This document shows positions 1 to 5,226 of a stretch of DNA of 16,345 nucleotides, piece by piece. How positions within the stretch are numbered: the stretch's first letter is position 1; every line of letters starts with the position of its first letter. This stretch comes from JAGLTA01 sp023142625 (GTDB lineage: Bacteria > Patescibacteriota > Patescibacteriia > JAACEG01): positions 1-16,345 of the forward strand of contig DAOWHA010000064.1 of the NCBI GenBank assembly GCA_030641665.1. The letters run 5' to 3'. The position numbers were made by a program, and so were the translations under genes. Below the pieces are notes generated by a model. That model saw only the letters and a list, made by a program, of their open reading frames with translations. It had not been told where the DNA came from and searched no databases.

Positions 1-528
<528 letters not shown>

Positions 529-598
529 TTTTCTATTTGAAAAGTTGTGGAACTATAAGAATGTCCAGTTTTGGCGCTCGTTAACGCGTTTATAATAT

Positions 599-846
599 TT
601 GTCATTCTGAATTTATTTCAGAATCTGTGTTTGTGGTTTGCTATATTATGATCAAGATTATTTTTTGTCATTTCGAAGGAGTAAAGCGACTGAGAAATCG
701 CTTAAGCAATACTAATAACAACAGTAATGCTAAAGGGATTCCTCAATCGCTATCGCTCATTTCGGAATGACAAAATAAATTTTACTAATTTGATTAAAAT
801 TTAGCGATAATCAATAACAGATTCCGAAACAAGTTCAGAATGACAA
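599..846. repeat. MITE-like palindromic element with 29-bp terminal inverted repeats
   Basis: The left end (599-627, TTGTCATTCTGAA...GAATCTG) and the right end (818-846) are inverted copies agreeing at 26 of 29 positions. No ORF of note lies between them, so this is a non-autonomous palindromic repeat rather than a coding transposon. A different palindrome of the same general look is nested inside (663-775). The family resembles the dispersed GTCATTCTGA...GAATCT palindromes of many bacterial genomes. That resemblance is from memory and was not searched. Together with the inner element it fills most of the gene-free stretch from 529 to 911. Confidence 0.7.
663..775. repeat. Inner palindromic repeat nested in the 599-846 element
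   Basis: TTTTGTCATTTCGAA at 663-677 and TTCGGAATGACAAAA at 761-775 are inverted copies. The complementarity continues inward through GCGAcTGAG-type segments to about 40 nt per arm with a 2-nt indel (left arm about 663-703, right arm about 735-775). The central part, around 704-734, is unpaired. It sits asymmetrically inside the larger palindrome, as if one element had inserted into another. Confidence 0.65.
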
Positions 847-853
847 GAATTAA

Positions 854-1210
854 AATCAATAATTGTGTTGGTGATTTTTTTTATTAAATTTTTTTAAAGA
901 GGAGGAAAAAAATGAACAAAGAAATGATGAGAGAAGCGAAAGAATTACTACAGAGCATAGAAGATCTAATGAGTTTAACAAGAATGATAATTTCGTCACC
1001 CGAAGGTTTCGATGACGAAAGAACAAAACCTGCAAGAGAGGCTGTTGCGAAAGCAGTCCCTGTGATATTAGAAGAATGTAAAGAGTTTATTAGTTTAGTA
1101 ATTGGCGATGTATCGATAAACTAACTAGACTAAATAGGAGGCAATAAAATAAAAAAAACCAGAGGCAAGGGTTTTTAAATAAACTTGCCTCACCAACACA
1201 GTTATGGATT
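854..1210. repeat. Cassette 1: small ORF enclosed by a long inverted repeat
   Basis: The left arm (854-871, AATCAATAATTGTGTTGG) is complementary to the right arm (1193-1210, CCAACACAGTTATGGATT). Of 18 positions, 17 pair, including one G-U, and three more bases (872-874 with 1190-1192) extend the stem. Between the arms lie a U-rich leader, an AGGAGG site, a 70-codon ORF, a second AGGAGG (1136-1141) after the stop, and a hairpin (GAGGCAAG 1162-1169 with CTTGCCTC 1184-1191). That hairpin shares its last bases with the long stem. The same architecture is seen at 1629-1961 with a different ORF. What the cassette does is unknown. Confidence 0.7.
912..1124 (+). CDS. Small protein of unknown function in cassette 1 (70 aa)
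   Basis: I do not recognise the family. The start is well supported: a perfect AGGAGG (900-905) sits 6 nt before the ATG, one of the strongest ribosome-binding sites in a window where most genes have none. The 15 bases from AGGAGG through ATG are identical to those of the second cassette ORF at 1695. The protein is acidic, soluble and predicted mostly helical. Residues 1-28 form an amphipathic helix (MMREAKELLQSIEDLM). A polar loop around 29-37 contains SPEGFDDE. A second helical half runs over about 40-65 (AREAVAKAVPVILEECKEF). There is no signal peptide or membrane segment. It lies in the 23S-5S spacer and may be co-transcribed with rRNA, since no convincing promoter was seen just upstream. 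Confidence 0.65.
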   Translation: MNKEMMREAKELLQSIEDLMSLTRMIISSPEGFDDERTKPAREAVAKAVPVILEECKEFISLVIGDVSIN

Positions 1211-1224
1211 TATAAAATTAGTTG

Positions 1225-1253
1225 GTTCCATAGTCCCGATAGGGCTGTGGAAC
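1225..1253 (+). other. Hairpin in the 23S-5S spacer
   Basis: GTTCCATAGTCC (1225-1236) pairs with GGGCTGTGGAAC (1242-1253) in 12 pairs including two or three G-U, with loop CGATA. No U-tract follows, so it is more likely a processing or structural stem than a terminator. It contains CCCGATAGGG (1235-1244), which recurs just before the 5S rRNA. Confidence 0.5.
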
Positions 1254-1347
1254 TAAAATGCAAACCATTACTATTTCACAAACATTTGCAAAAATTACTT
1301 GAAAATTTAATCATTGAAAATTCATTGCAAATTGCAAATTGGTAATT

Positions 1348-1379
1348 ACCACCCTAACGGGTGGTCACCCGATAGGGTG
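1348..1379 (+). other. Tandem GC-rich hairpins immediately upstream of 5S rRNA
   Basis: Two perfect hairpins lie back to back: ACCACCC-TAAC-GGGTGGT (1348-1365) and CACCC-GATA-GGGTG (1366-1379). They stand out in an AT-rich spacer and end about 15 nt before the predicted 5S start. A role in 5S maturation is a reasonable inference. No U-tract follows either one. Confidence 0.5.
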
Positions 1380-1393
1380 AAAAATTTAGTTGT

Positions 1394-1518
1394 CTTTAAT
1401 GTCTTCGTGATTTTAGCGGAAGGGGTACACCTGATCCCATCTCGAACTCAGAAGTTAAGCCTTTTAGCGCCGATGATACTGCTTTGCGGGAAAGTAGGCC
1501 ATTGCGGAGACTTTAAAG
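1394..1518 (+). rRNA. rrf: 5S ribosomal RNA
   Basis: The conserved core CCCATCTCGAACTCAGAAGTTAAGC (about 1437-1460) and TAGCGCCGATGATACT (1465-1480) are diagnostic of 5S rRNA. The ends were set by helix I: CTTTAATGTCT (1394-1404) pairs with AGACTTTAAAG (1508-1518) with one mismatch. This gives 125 nt, slightly long for the family, so the mature ends may be a few bases inside. A rho-independent terminator follows at 1534-1562. The gene is embedded between the two small-ORF cassettes, and a 15-nt direct repeat, TTGAAAATTTAATCA, lies on each side (1299-1313 and 1619-1633). Confidence 0.93.
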
Positions 1519-1533
1519 ATAATTAAAATAGAT

Positions 1534-1562
1534 AAAAAAATGGCGGTAAAAGCCATTTTTTT
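1534..1562 (+). terminator. Rho-independent terminator of the rRNA operon
   Basis: AAAAAATGGC (1535-1544) pairs with GCCATTTTTT (1552-1561) around a 7-nt loop, and the T-tract ends at 1562. It lies 16 nt after the 5S end, so rRNA transcription probably stops here and cassette 2 needs its own promoter. Confidence 0.8.
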
Positions 1563-1563
1563 A

Positions 1564-1592
1564 TTGACTATTGTGTAAAAATTTTATAAGAT
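1564..1592 (+). promoter_or_regulatory. Candidate promoter for cassette 2
   Basis: TTGACT (1564-1569) is a 5/6 match to a -35 box. It is followed either by TATAAG at 1585 (15-nt spacer) or by TAAGAT at 1587 (17-nt spacer). It sits directly after the 5S terminator and would start a transcript near 1598, about 30 nt before the left arm of cassette 2. In DNA this AT-rich such matches can be accidental. Confidence 0.35.
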
Positions 1593-1628
1593 AACAATAA
1601 TAAATTCTAAGCTGTTTTTTGAAAATTT

Positions 1629-1961
1629 AATCAATAATTGTGTTGGCTCTTTATTTTTTTCTAAAATTTTTTTTAAATAAAAAGGAGGAAAAAAATGGAA
1701 AAGAATAGAAGAAATGAAAAAAAAGAAGATCTAATTTCTTTATTAGAAGCCGCGAAAAATAAAGCAGGGTTTCCTATTTTTAATGTAGGAAAAATGGAGA
1801 ATAAACTATTTGTTCTCCATAAGAAAAGCGGTAAAAATTTCATACTTCAAATAAACGGGTCTATATCTGAATCGTTATTTCAAAAAATAATAGATTTTTT
1901 GTAAACAAGGAGCGATAAAATGGGGGTAAAAATTTTTACCCCGCCAACACAGTTATGGATT
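1629..1961. repeat. Cassette 2: second small ORF enclosed by the same inverted repeat
   Basis: The left arm (1629-1646) is identical over 18 nt to the left arm of cassette 1. The right arm (1944-1961, CCAACACAGTTATGGATT) is identical over 18 nt to its right arm. Between them are the same U-rich leader, the same AGGAGG-6 nt-ATG block, a 69-codon ORF with no visible similarity to the first, and a post-stop AAGGAG...ATAAAAT motif (1907-1920) similar to that of cassette 1. Last comes a perfect hairpin, GGGGTAAAAA/TTTTTACCCC (1923-1942). Conserved frames with exchanged contents suggest a modular element. Confidence 0.7.
1695..1904 (+). CDS. Small basic protein of unknown function in cassette 2 (69 aa)
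   Basis: I do not recognise the family. AGGAGG (1683-1688) lies 6 nt before the ATG, exactly as in the ORF at 912. Residues 1-23 are highly charged (MEKNRRNEKKEDLISLLEAA) and probably helical. The rest looks like a small alpha/beta domain with predicted strands near residues 27-31 (FPIFNV), 37-42 (KLFVLH) and 48-53 (NFILQI), then a C-terminal helix (SESLFQKIIDFL). There is no signal peptide or transmembrane segment. The protein is rich in lysine and asparagine, and a nucleic-acid-binding role is possible but not shown. It shares flanking DNA, not protein sequence, with the ORF at 912. Confidence 0.65.
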   Translation: MEKNRRNEKKEDLISLLEAAKNKAGFPIFNVGKMENKLFVLHKKSGKNFILQINGSISESLFQKIIDFL

Positions 1962-2019
1962 GAGAAAAATTTTAAAATAATAATTTTTTACTTTTTCATT
2001 TTTAGTTTTTAACTTTTTT

Positions 2020-2101
2020 GGGTGGGTACCAAAGCGGTCAAATGGGGCTGACTGTAAATCAGCTGGCTTTGCCTTCGGGGGTTCGAATCCCTCCCTGCCC
2101 A
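2020..2101 (+). tRNA. tRNA-Tyr (anticodon GTA)
   Basis: Acceptor strand GGGTGGG (2020-2026) pairs with CCTGCCC (2094-2100) with two G-U pairs, and A2101 is the discriminator base. The anticodon stem is GCTGA/TCAGC with anticodon GTA at 2054-2056. The long variable arm (TGGCTTTGCCTTCGG region) makes it class II, as expected for bacterial tRNA-Tyr. The T arm is GGGTTCGAATCC. The 3' CCA is not encoded (ACATAA follows), so it must be added by the tRNA nucleotidyltransferase. Confidence 0.95.
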
Positions 2102-2116
2102 CATAAAAAAACAGTT

Positions 2117-2254
2117 GTCTTTGCGAGGAGCCGATAGAGCGAAGCGAAAGAGATGCGACGAAGCAATCCCATTGTTTACGCAAAAGCATATTTATAGATT
2201 CGTTCACTCGGTAATGAGATTGCTTCGCTCCGTTCCACTCCGCTCGCAAAGACA
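2117..2254. repeat. MITE-like palindrome, copy A (TGTCTTTGCGAG family)
   Basis: The terminal inverted repeats are TGTCTTTGCGAG (2117-2128) and CTCGCAAAGACA (2243-2254). Inner inverted blocks are GAAGCAATC and GATTGC. The same ends and inner blocks recur in the longer copy at 9734-9891. No protein is encoded, and ORFs drawn across it are incidental. It lies between tRNA-Tyr and secG. Confidence 0.75.
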
Positions 2255-2295
2255 GAAAAGAACAATATTTTTAAATTCAAAATTAATTTATATTT

Positions 2296-2511
2296 ATGAT
2301 TCATTTTTTAACAATTTTACAATTTATCATTGCGATTTTATTGATTGTTATTGTTTTATTACAACAGAGAGGAACTGGGCTGTCAGGGCTTTTTGGCGGA
2401 TCTGGCGATGTATATAAAACAAAAAGAGGGATTGAAAAAACTCTATTCGTCTTTACGATTGTTTTAGTTGTTCTGTTTCTCGGTTCAGGATTAGCTATTT
2501 TATTATTTTGA
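2296..2511 (+). CDS. secG: Protein translocase subunit SecG
   Basis: SecG is the small accessory subunit of the SecYEG translocon in the cytoplasmic membrane. The 71-aa product has the standard layout. Transmembrane helix 1 spans about residues 3-22 (FLTILQFIIAILLIVIVLLQ). The diagnostic hydrophilic loop QQRGTGLSGLFGGSGD is at about 23-38, followed by VYKTKRGIEKTL. Helix 2 spans about 48-70. The length is normal for the family. The ATG at 2296 is the only start that keeps helix 1 intact. No Shine-Dalgarno is visible, but TTATAT lies just before the start. The TGA stop (2509-2511) overlaps the first base of a strong hairpin element that also follows the PEGA gene at the end of the window. Confidence 0.95.
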   Translation: MIHFLTILQFIIAILLIVIVLLQQRGTGLSGLFGGSGDVYKTKRGIEKTLFVFTIVLVVLFLGSGLAILLF

Positions 2512-2572
2512 AATTATAAAATAATTTTTAATTATTTTATAATTTCATCCCGTCGGATGACGGGATAAATAA
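2510..2572 (+). terminator. Two-hairpin element at the secG stop codon (copy 1)
   Basis: The first hairpin is a perfect 17-bp AT-only stem (2510-2526 with 2530-2546, 3-nt loop) whose first bases lie in the secG TGA. The second is ATCCCGTC-GGAT-GACGGGAT (2547-2566), followed by AAATAA. A near-identical copy in reverse orientation is at 15150-15213, again beginning in a TGA stop. The position suggests a transcription terminator or mRNA 3'-end stabiliser. A classic U-tract is absent after the second stem. Confidence 0.65.
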
Positions 2573-2579
2573 TAACTTT

Positions 2580-4439
2580 GTGTTTAACATAAAAAGTTTT
2601 TTTCAAAAATCAAAAAATAAAATAAAGTCAATATTAAGCAGGCGAAATCAAAAATTTTTAATTAATGGCGATTTAGACCAAAAATTGGTACTTGGATTAA
2701 ACAAGACAAAGATCCCCAACTTAAGACAGTTACTGCAACTGCCCAAATTTTTATCTTTTAAAGAAAAAAGAATTATTAAAATACTGTTTTTAGTAATTTT
2801 TATCTGTTTGATTTTTAAAGCAGGTTATTTTTATTTAACACATATAAAAATTGTTCCAGCAACAGTTGGCGATTATATTGAAGGCGTGATAGGCGCTCCG
2901 CGATACATAAATCCTATTTTTTCTTCCATTAATGATGTTGACGCTGATTTAACACAGTTAATATTTTCAGGATTGTTAAAATATGATAATATTACAGGGG
3001 AATTAAAGCCAGACTTATCTGAAAAATATGATATTAGCGAAGATCTAAAATCTTATACTTTTTATTTGCGCGATAATCTGTTATGGGAAGACGGAGAGCC
3101 ATTAACAGTTGATGATATTATTTTTACAGTAGAATTAATTAAGCATCCAGAAATTGAGAAAAGTCCGTTAAGGGTAAGTTTTATAGGCGTGGATATTGAA
3201 AAGATTGACGACAAAACAGTTAGATTTATATTACAAGAGCCTTATGCTCCATTTTTATCTGTTTTAACTTTAGGAATTCTGCCAAAACATGTTTGGGAAG
3301 AGGTTGATCCATATAATTTGAATTTAGCCGAATATAATCTTAAACCAGTAGGGTCTGGACCATATAGAGTAAAATCGCGAGTAATTGATAAAAATGGTAA
3401 TATAAAATCTTATATTTTAACCATCAATAATCAATATCACAGCAGTAAACCGTTTATTAAAAATTTAACGCTGATATTTTTTTCAGATTATAATGAAGCA
3501 GTGAGCGCGCTAAAAACAAAATCAATACAAGGGTTAAGTTTTCCGCCGATTAACTTAGAAGAGGAGTTAGCCCTTAAAGATAGTCTTAATTCATATTCTT
3601 TAATCCTGCCAAAATATACAGCGATTTTTTTTAATCAAGACCAAAACCAATTTTTAGAAGATAAAAATATAAGGGAAGCGCTGGATTTGGCGATTGATAA
3701 AAACAAGATTGCGCAAGTTTTAATGAAGAACAGGGTAAAATTAATTGACGGTCCGATTTTATCTAATTACAAAGATTATCATCAGGAAATTTTAGAAATT
3801 CAATTTGATGTTGAAAAAAGCAAAGAATTAATAGAAAAAGCAAAATTTAAAAAAGAAGAAGGCAGTGAATTTTATAAAAAGAAGATTAATATCGGCGGAA
3901 AAATAGAAGAAAAAGAATTAATAATTTCTTTAACGCTAATTGATTCGCCGCAAAATACTGAATTATCCGAAATGATAAAAAGTTTTTGGAAAGAGGTAGG
4001 CGTGAATACGGAAATTAATTTATTAGAGATTGGAGAAATTAAAAAGGTAAGAGACGAAAGAAATTATCAAACTCTGCTTTATAGTGAAATTCTTGGACTT
4101 GATCCAGACCCTTATCCCTTCTGGCACTCTTCGCAGATTAGTTTTCCGGGATTAAATTTATCCGGATTTAGCAATAAAGAGGCTGATAAATTATTAGAAG
4201 ACGCAAGAATTATTACAGACAAAAATATCAGAATAGAAAAATATAAAAAATTTCAGGAAATTTTAAGCGATGGAAAAACAGCGATATTTTTATTCCAGCC
4301 AGTTTATGATTATGTTATTGACAAAAATATTAAAAATGTAAAAATATCTAATATAGTTGTTCCGTCTGACCGTTTTTCTAATATCAATAAATGGTATATT
4401 AAAACAGAAAGGCAGTTCAGCTGGAATTTGGACGATTAG
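2580..4439 (+). CDS. Membrane-anchored peptide-type ABC transporter substrate-binding protein (SBP family 5)
   Basis: This is a DppA/OppA-like extracellular solute-binding protein that would present peptides or similar solutes to an ABC permease, none of which is in the window. The start is GTG (2580) with no visible Shine-Dalgarno; no in-frame ATG precedes it. Residues 1-64 are basic and presumably cytoplasmic. Residues 65-86 (IIKILFLVIFICLIFKAGYFYL) form a single membrane helix with no lipobox cysteine. The binding domain starts near residue 97 with the family hallmark EGVIGAPRYINPIF, then LTQLIFSGLLKYD, and WEDGEPLTVDDIIFTVELI around 176-194. The lobe hinge motif PVGSGPYRV is near 257, and GLDPDPYPFWHSSQ is in the C-terminal lobe. 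At 619 aa it is longer than typical DppA because of the N-terminal extension. The long cytoplasmic tail plus anchor is a form I associate with Patescibacteria; this is from memory. The last codons overlap an 11-nt repeat of the tRNA-Val 5' end. Confidence 0.88.
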   Translation: MFNIKSFFQKSKNKIKSILSRRNQKFLINGDLDQKLVLGLNKTKIPNLRQLLQLPKFLSFKEKRIIKILFLVIFICLIFKAGYFYLTHIKIVPATVGDYIEGVIGAPRYINPIFSSINDVDADLTQLIFSGLLKYDNITGELKPDLSEKYDISEDLKSYTFYLRDNLLWEDGEPLTVDDIIFTVELIKHPEIEKSPLRVSFIGVDIEKIDDKTVRFILQEPYAPFLSVLTLGILPKHVWEEVDPYNLNLAEYNLKPVGSGPYRVKSRVIDKNGNIKSYILTINNQYHSSKPFIKNLTLIFFSDYNEAVSALKTKSIQGLSFPPINLEEELALKDSLNSYSLILPKYTAIFFNQDQNQFLEDKNIREALDLAIDKNKIAQVLMKNRVKLIDGPILSNYKDYHQEILEIQFDVEKSKELIEKAKFKKEEGSEFYKKKINIGGKIEEKELIISLTLIDSPQNTELSEMIKSFWKEVGVNTEINLLEIGEIKKVRDERNYQTLLYSEILGLDPDPYPFWHSSQISFPGLNLSGFSNKEADKLLEDARIITDKNIRIEKYKKFQEILSDGKTAIFLFQPVYDYVIDKNIKNVKISNIVVPSDRFSNINKWYIKTERQFSWNLDD

Positions 4440-4537
4440 CCTCCCATAGTGGAGAACAGGGCAAGCAGTTGGCTATGGCACCCCGATTGACATCGGGAAA
4501 GTCGTAAGTTTAAAATTAAAGTTATTTGCATAATTTC
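4440..4537 (+). other. Unexplained structured, GC-richer spacer before tRNA-Val
   Basis: This 98-nt stretch has higher GC than its surroundings and two or three possible stems. These are CTCC-CATAGT-GGAG (4441-4454), an alternative CCATAG (4444-4449) with CTATGG (4472-4477), and the perfect CCCGAT-TGAC-ATCGGG (4482-4497). No U-tract follows and no tRNA cloverleaf can be drawn. It is bounded by two copies of GGACGATTAGC (4430-4440 and 4538-4548), the second being the start of tRNA-Val. It could be a small RNA, a processing signal or a recombination remnant. I do not recognise it. Confidence 0.35.
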
Positions 4538-4611
4538 GGACGATTAGCTCAGTTGGCTAGAGCGCTTCGTTTACACCGAAGAAGTCGTAGGTTCGAGTCC
4601 TACATCGTCCA
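4538..4611 (+). tRNA. tRNA-Val (anticodon TAC)
   Basis: Acceptor GGACGAT (4538-4544) pairs perfectly with ATCGTCC (4604-4610), with A4611 as discriminator. The D arm is GCTCAGTTGGCTAGAGC. The anticodon stem CTTCG/CGAAG encloses loop TTTACAC with anticodon TAC at 4572-4574. The T arm is GTAGGTTCGAGTCCTAC. CCA is not encoded (ACTCG follows). tRNA-Asp starts 13 nt downstream, so the two are probably one transcript. Confidence 0.95.
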
Positions 4612-4624
4612 CTCGTTGATTTTT

Positions 4625-4698
4625 GGGGGCGTAGCTCAGTTGGTTAGAGCGTCTGCCTGTCACGCAGAAGGTCGCCGGTTCGAGCCCGGTCGTCCCCG
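4625..4698 (+). tRNA. tRNA-Asp (anticodon GTC)
   Basis: Acceptor GGGGGCG (4625-4631) pairs with CGTCCCC (4691-4697) with one G-U, and G4698 is the discriminator expected for tRNA-Asp. The anticodon stem TCTGC/GCAGA carries anticodon GTC at 4659-4661. The T arm is CCGGTTCGAGCCCGG. Full CCA is not encoded. A hairpin, GCCACGC-TGAA-GCGTGGC (4704-4721), follows directly and may help define the 3' end, but it has no U-tract. Confidence 0.96.
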
Positions 4699-4703
4699 CC
4701 TTC

Positions 4704-4721
4704 GCCACGCTGAAGCGTGGC
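4704..4721 (+). other. Hairpin after tRNA-Asp
   Basis: A perfect 7-bp stem, GCCACGC/GCGTGGC, with tetraloop TGAA starts five bases after the tRNA 3' end. The following GGCGTGGC (4724-4731) offers an alternative partner for the left arm. It is too GC-rich for its surroundings to be chance. It may mark the end of the tRNA transcript. Confidence 0.45.
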
Positions 4722-4807
4722 TACGGCGTGGCAATGCCCGCCAATTTATTATTAAAATTTATCGTAAATATTTGTTAATTTTTAGTTAAATATAAATCAA
4801 ATTTTTA

Positions 4808-4813
4808 TATAAT
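4808..4813 (+). promoter_or_regulatory. Perfect -10 box placed for leaderless transcription of the Nudix-leuDB operon
   Basis: TATAAT ends 5 nt before the ATG at 4819, so a start 6-7 nt downstream would fall on the start codon and give a leaderless mRNA. This fits the missing Shine-Dalgarno of the Nudix gene. No good -35 box is present at the expected distance (GTTAAA at 4785-4790). In AT-rich DNA a single hexamer match is weak evidence. Confidence 0.4.
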
Positions 4814-4818
4814 TTGTT

Positions 4819-5226
4819 ATGAAACCTAAATTTGCTTTAATATGTTTATATACTGATGATAATAAAATATTATTACAAAATAGAAAATCAATCAATAAAT
4901 GGAATTCAGAATATGGGTTTTTTGGAGGACATATAAAGAGAAATGAAACTGACCTACAGGCTGTTATCAGAGAGGCGAAAGAAGAGATAGACATAAATAT
5001 AAAAAAGAAAGATTTGATTTATCTTGGAACTGTAAAAACTCCCGTTGGGACAGTTTATACTTCAATTTTTATCTCCAAGTTATCTATTAATCCGAAAGAT
5101 ATAAATGTATTAGAAGGCGATGGTTGTTTTTTAATTTCTGAATATGAATATTCAAAATTAAAATTACATCCAGGGGATGCCTTTAGAATAAAATTGATTT
5201 TTAGTTATTTAAATTTAAAAATATGA
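4819..5226 (+). CDS. Nudix hydrolase
   Basis: Nudix enzymes hydrolyse nucleoside diphosphates linked to another moiety, using a divalent metal. The 135-aa protein carries a complete Nudix box: G37, then E43, then R51-E52-A-K-E55-E56, followed by I57-D58-I59, where the usual glycine is replaced by Asp. Preceding GGH and the N-terminal strand FALICLYTDDNKILLQNR are typical. The substrate cannot be inferred; the length and the lack of other domains fit a MutT-like housecleaning enzyme. The stop overlaps the leuD start by 4 nt (ATGA at 5223-5226), so it is translationally coupled to leucine genes, although no pathway link is known. No ribosome-binding site is visible and a -10 box abuts the start. 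Confidence 0.9.
   Translation: MKPKFALICLYTDDNKILLQNRKSINKWNSEYGFFGGHIKRNETDLQAVIREAKEEIDINIKKKDLIYLGTVKTPVGTVYTSIFISKLSINPKDINVLEGDGCFLISEYEYSKLKLHPGDAFRIKLIFSYLNLKI

Noticed and set aside
1314..1526. 70-codon ORF covering the 5S rRNA
   Set aside because: It is the 5S rRNA sequence translated. Its length equals that of the cassette 1 ORF by coincidence, and it has no ribosome-binding site.
854..1961. Interpretation of the cassettes as integron gene cassettes with attC sites
   Set aside because: The arms contain GTTGG/CCAAC but do not match the attC core consensus (RYYYAAC and GTTRRRY), and no tyrosine integrase is in the window.
1920..2012. A 30-codon ORF after cassette 2 with AAGGAG 7 nt before its ATG, running through the 3' hairpin and right arm
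   Set aside because: Cassette 1 has the matching SD-like motif but ATA where the ATG would be. The frame simply reads through the repeat arm into an AT-rich stretch before tRNA-Tyr, so it is more likely a conserved non-coding motif than a gene.
2115..2417. ORF across the MITE and the start of secG, and an opposing ORF over tRNA-Tyr (1953-2249)
   Set aside because: Both translate palindromic repeat and tRNA sequence and overlap the well-supported secG in another frame.
4440..4537. A degenerate tRNA or 16S fragment between the peptide-binding gene and tRNA-Val (AAAGTCGTAAG resembles the 16S 3' end)
   Set aside because: No cloverleaf can be drawn and the similarity is limited to about ten bases, so it is left as an unexplained spacer.
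4526..4789. ORF of 87 codons spanning both tRNA genes
   Set aside because: It is read entirely through tRNA-Val and tRNA-Asp, which are unambiguous cloverleaves, so the open frame is incidental.
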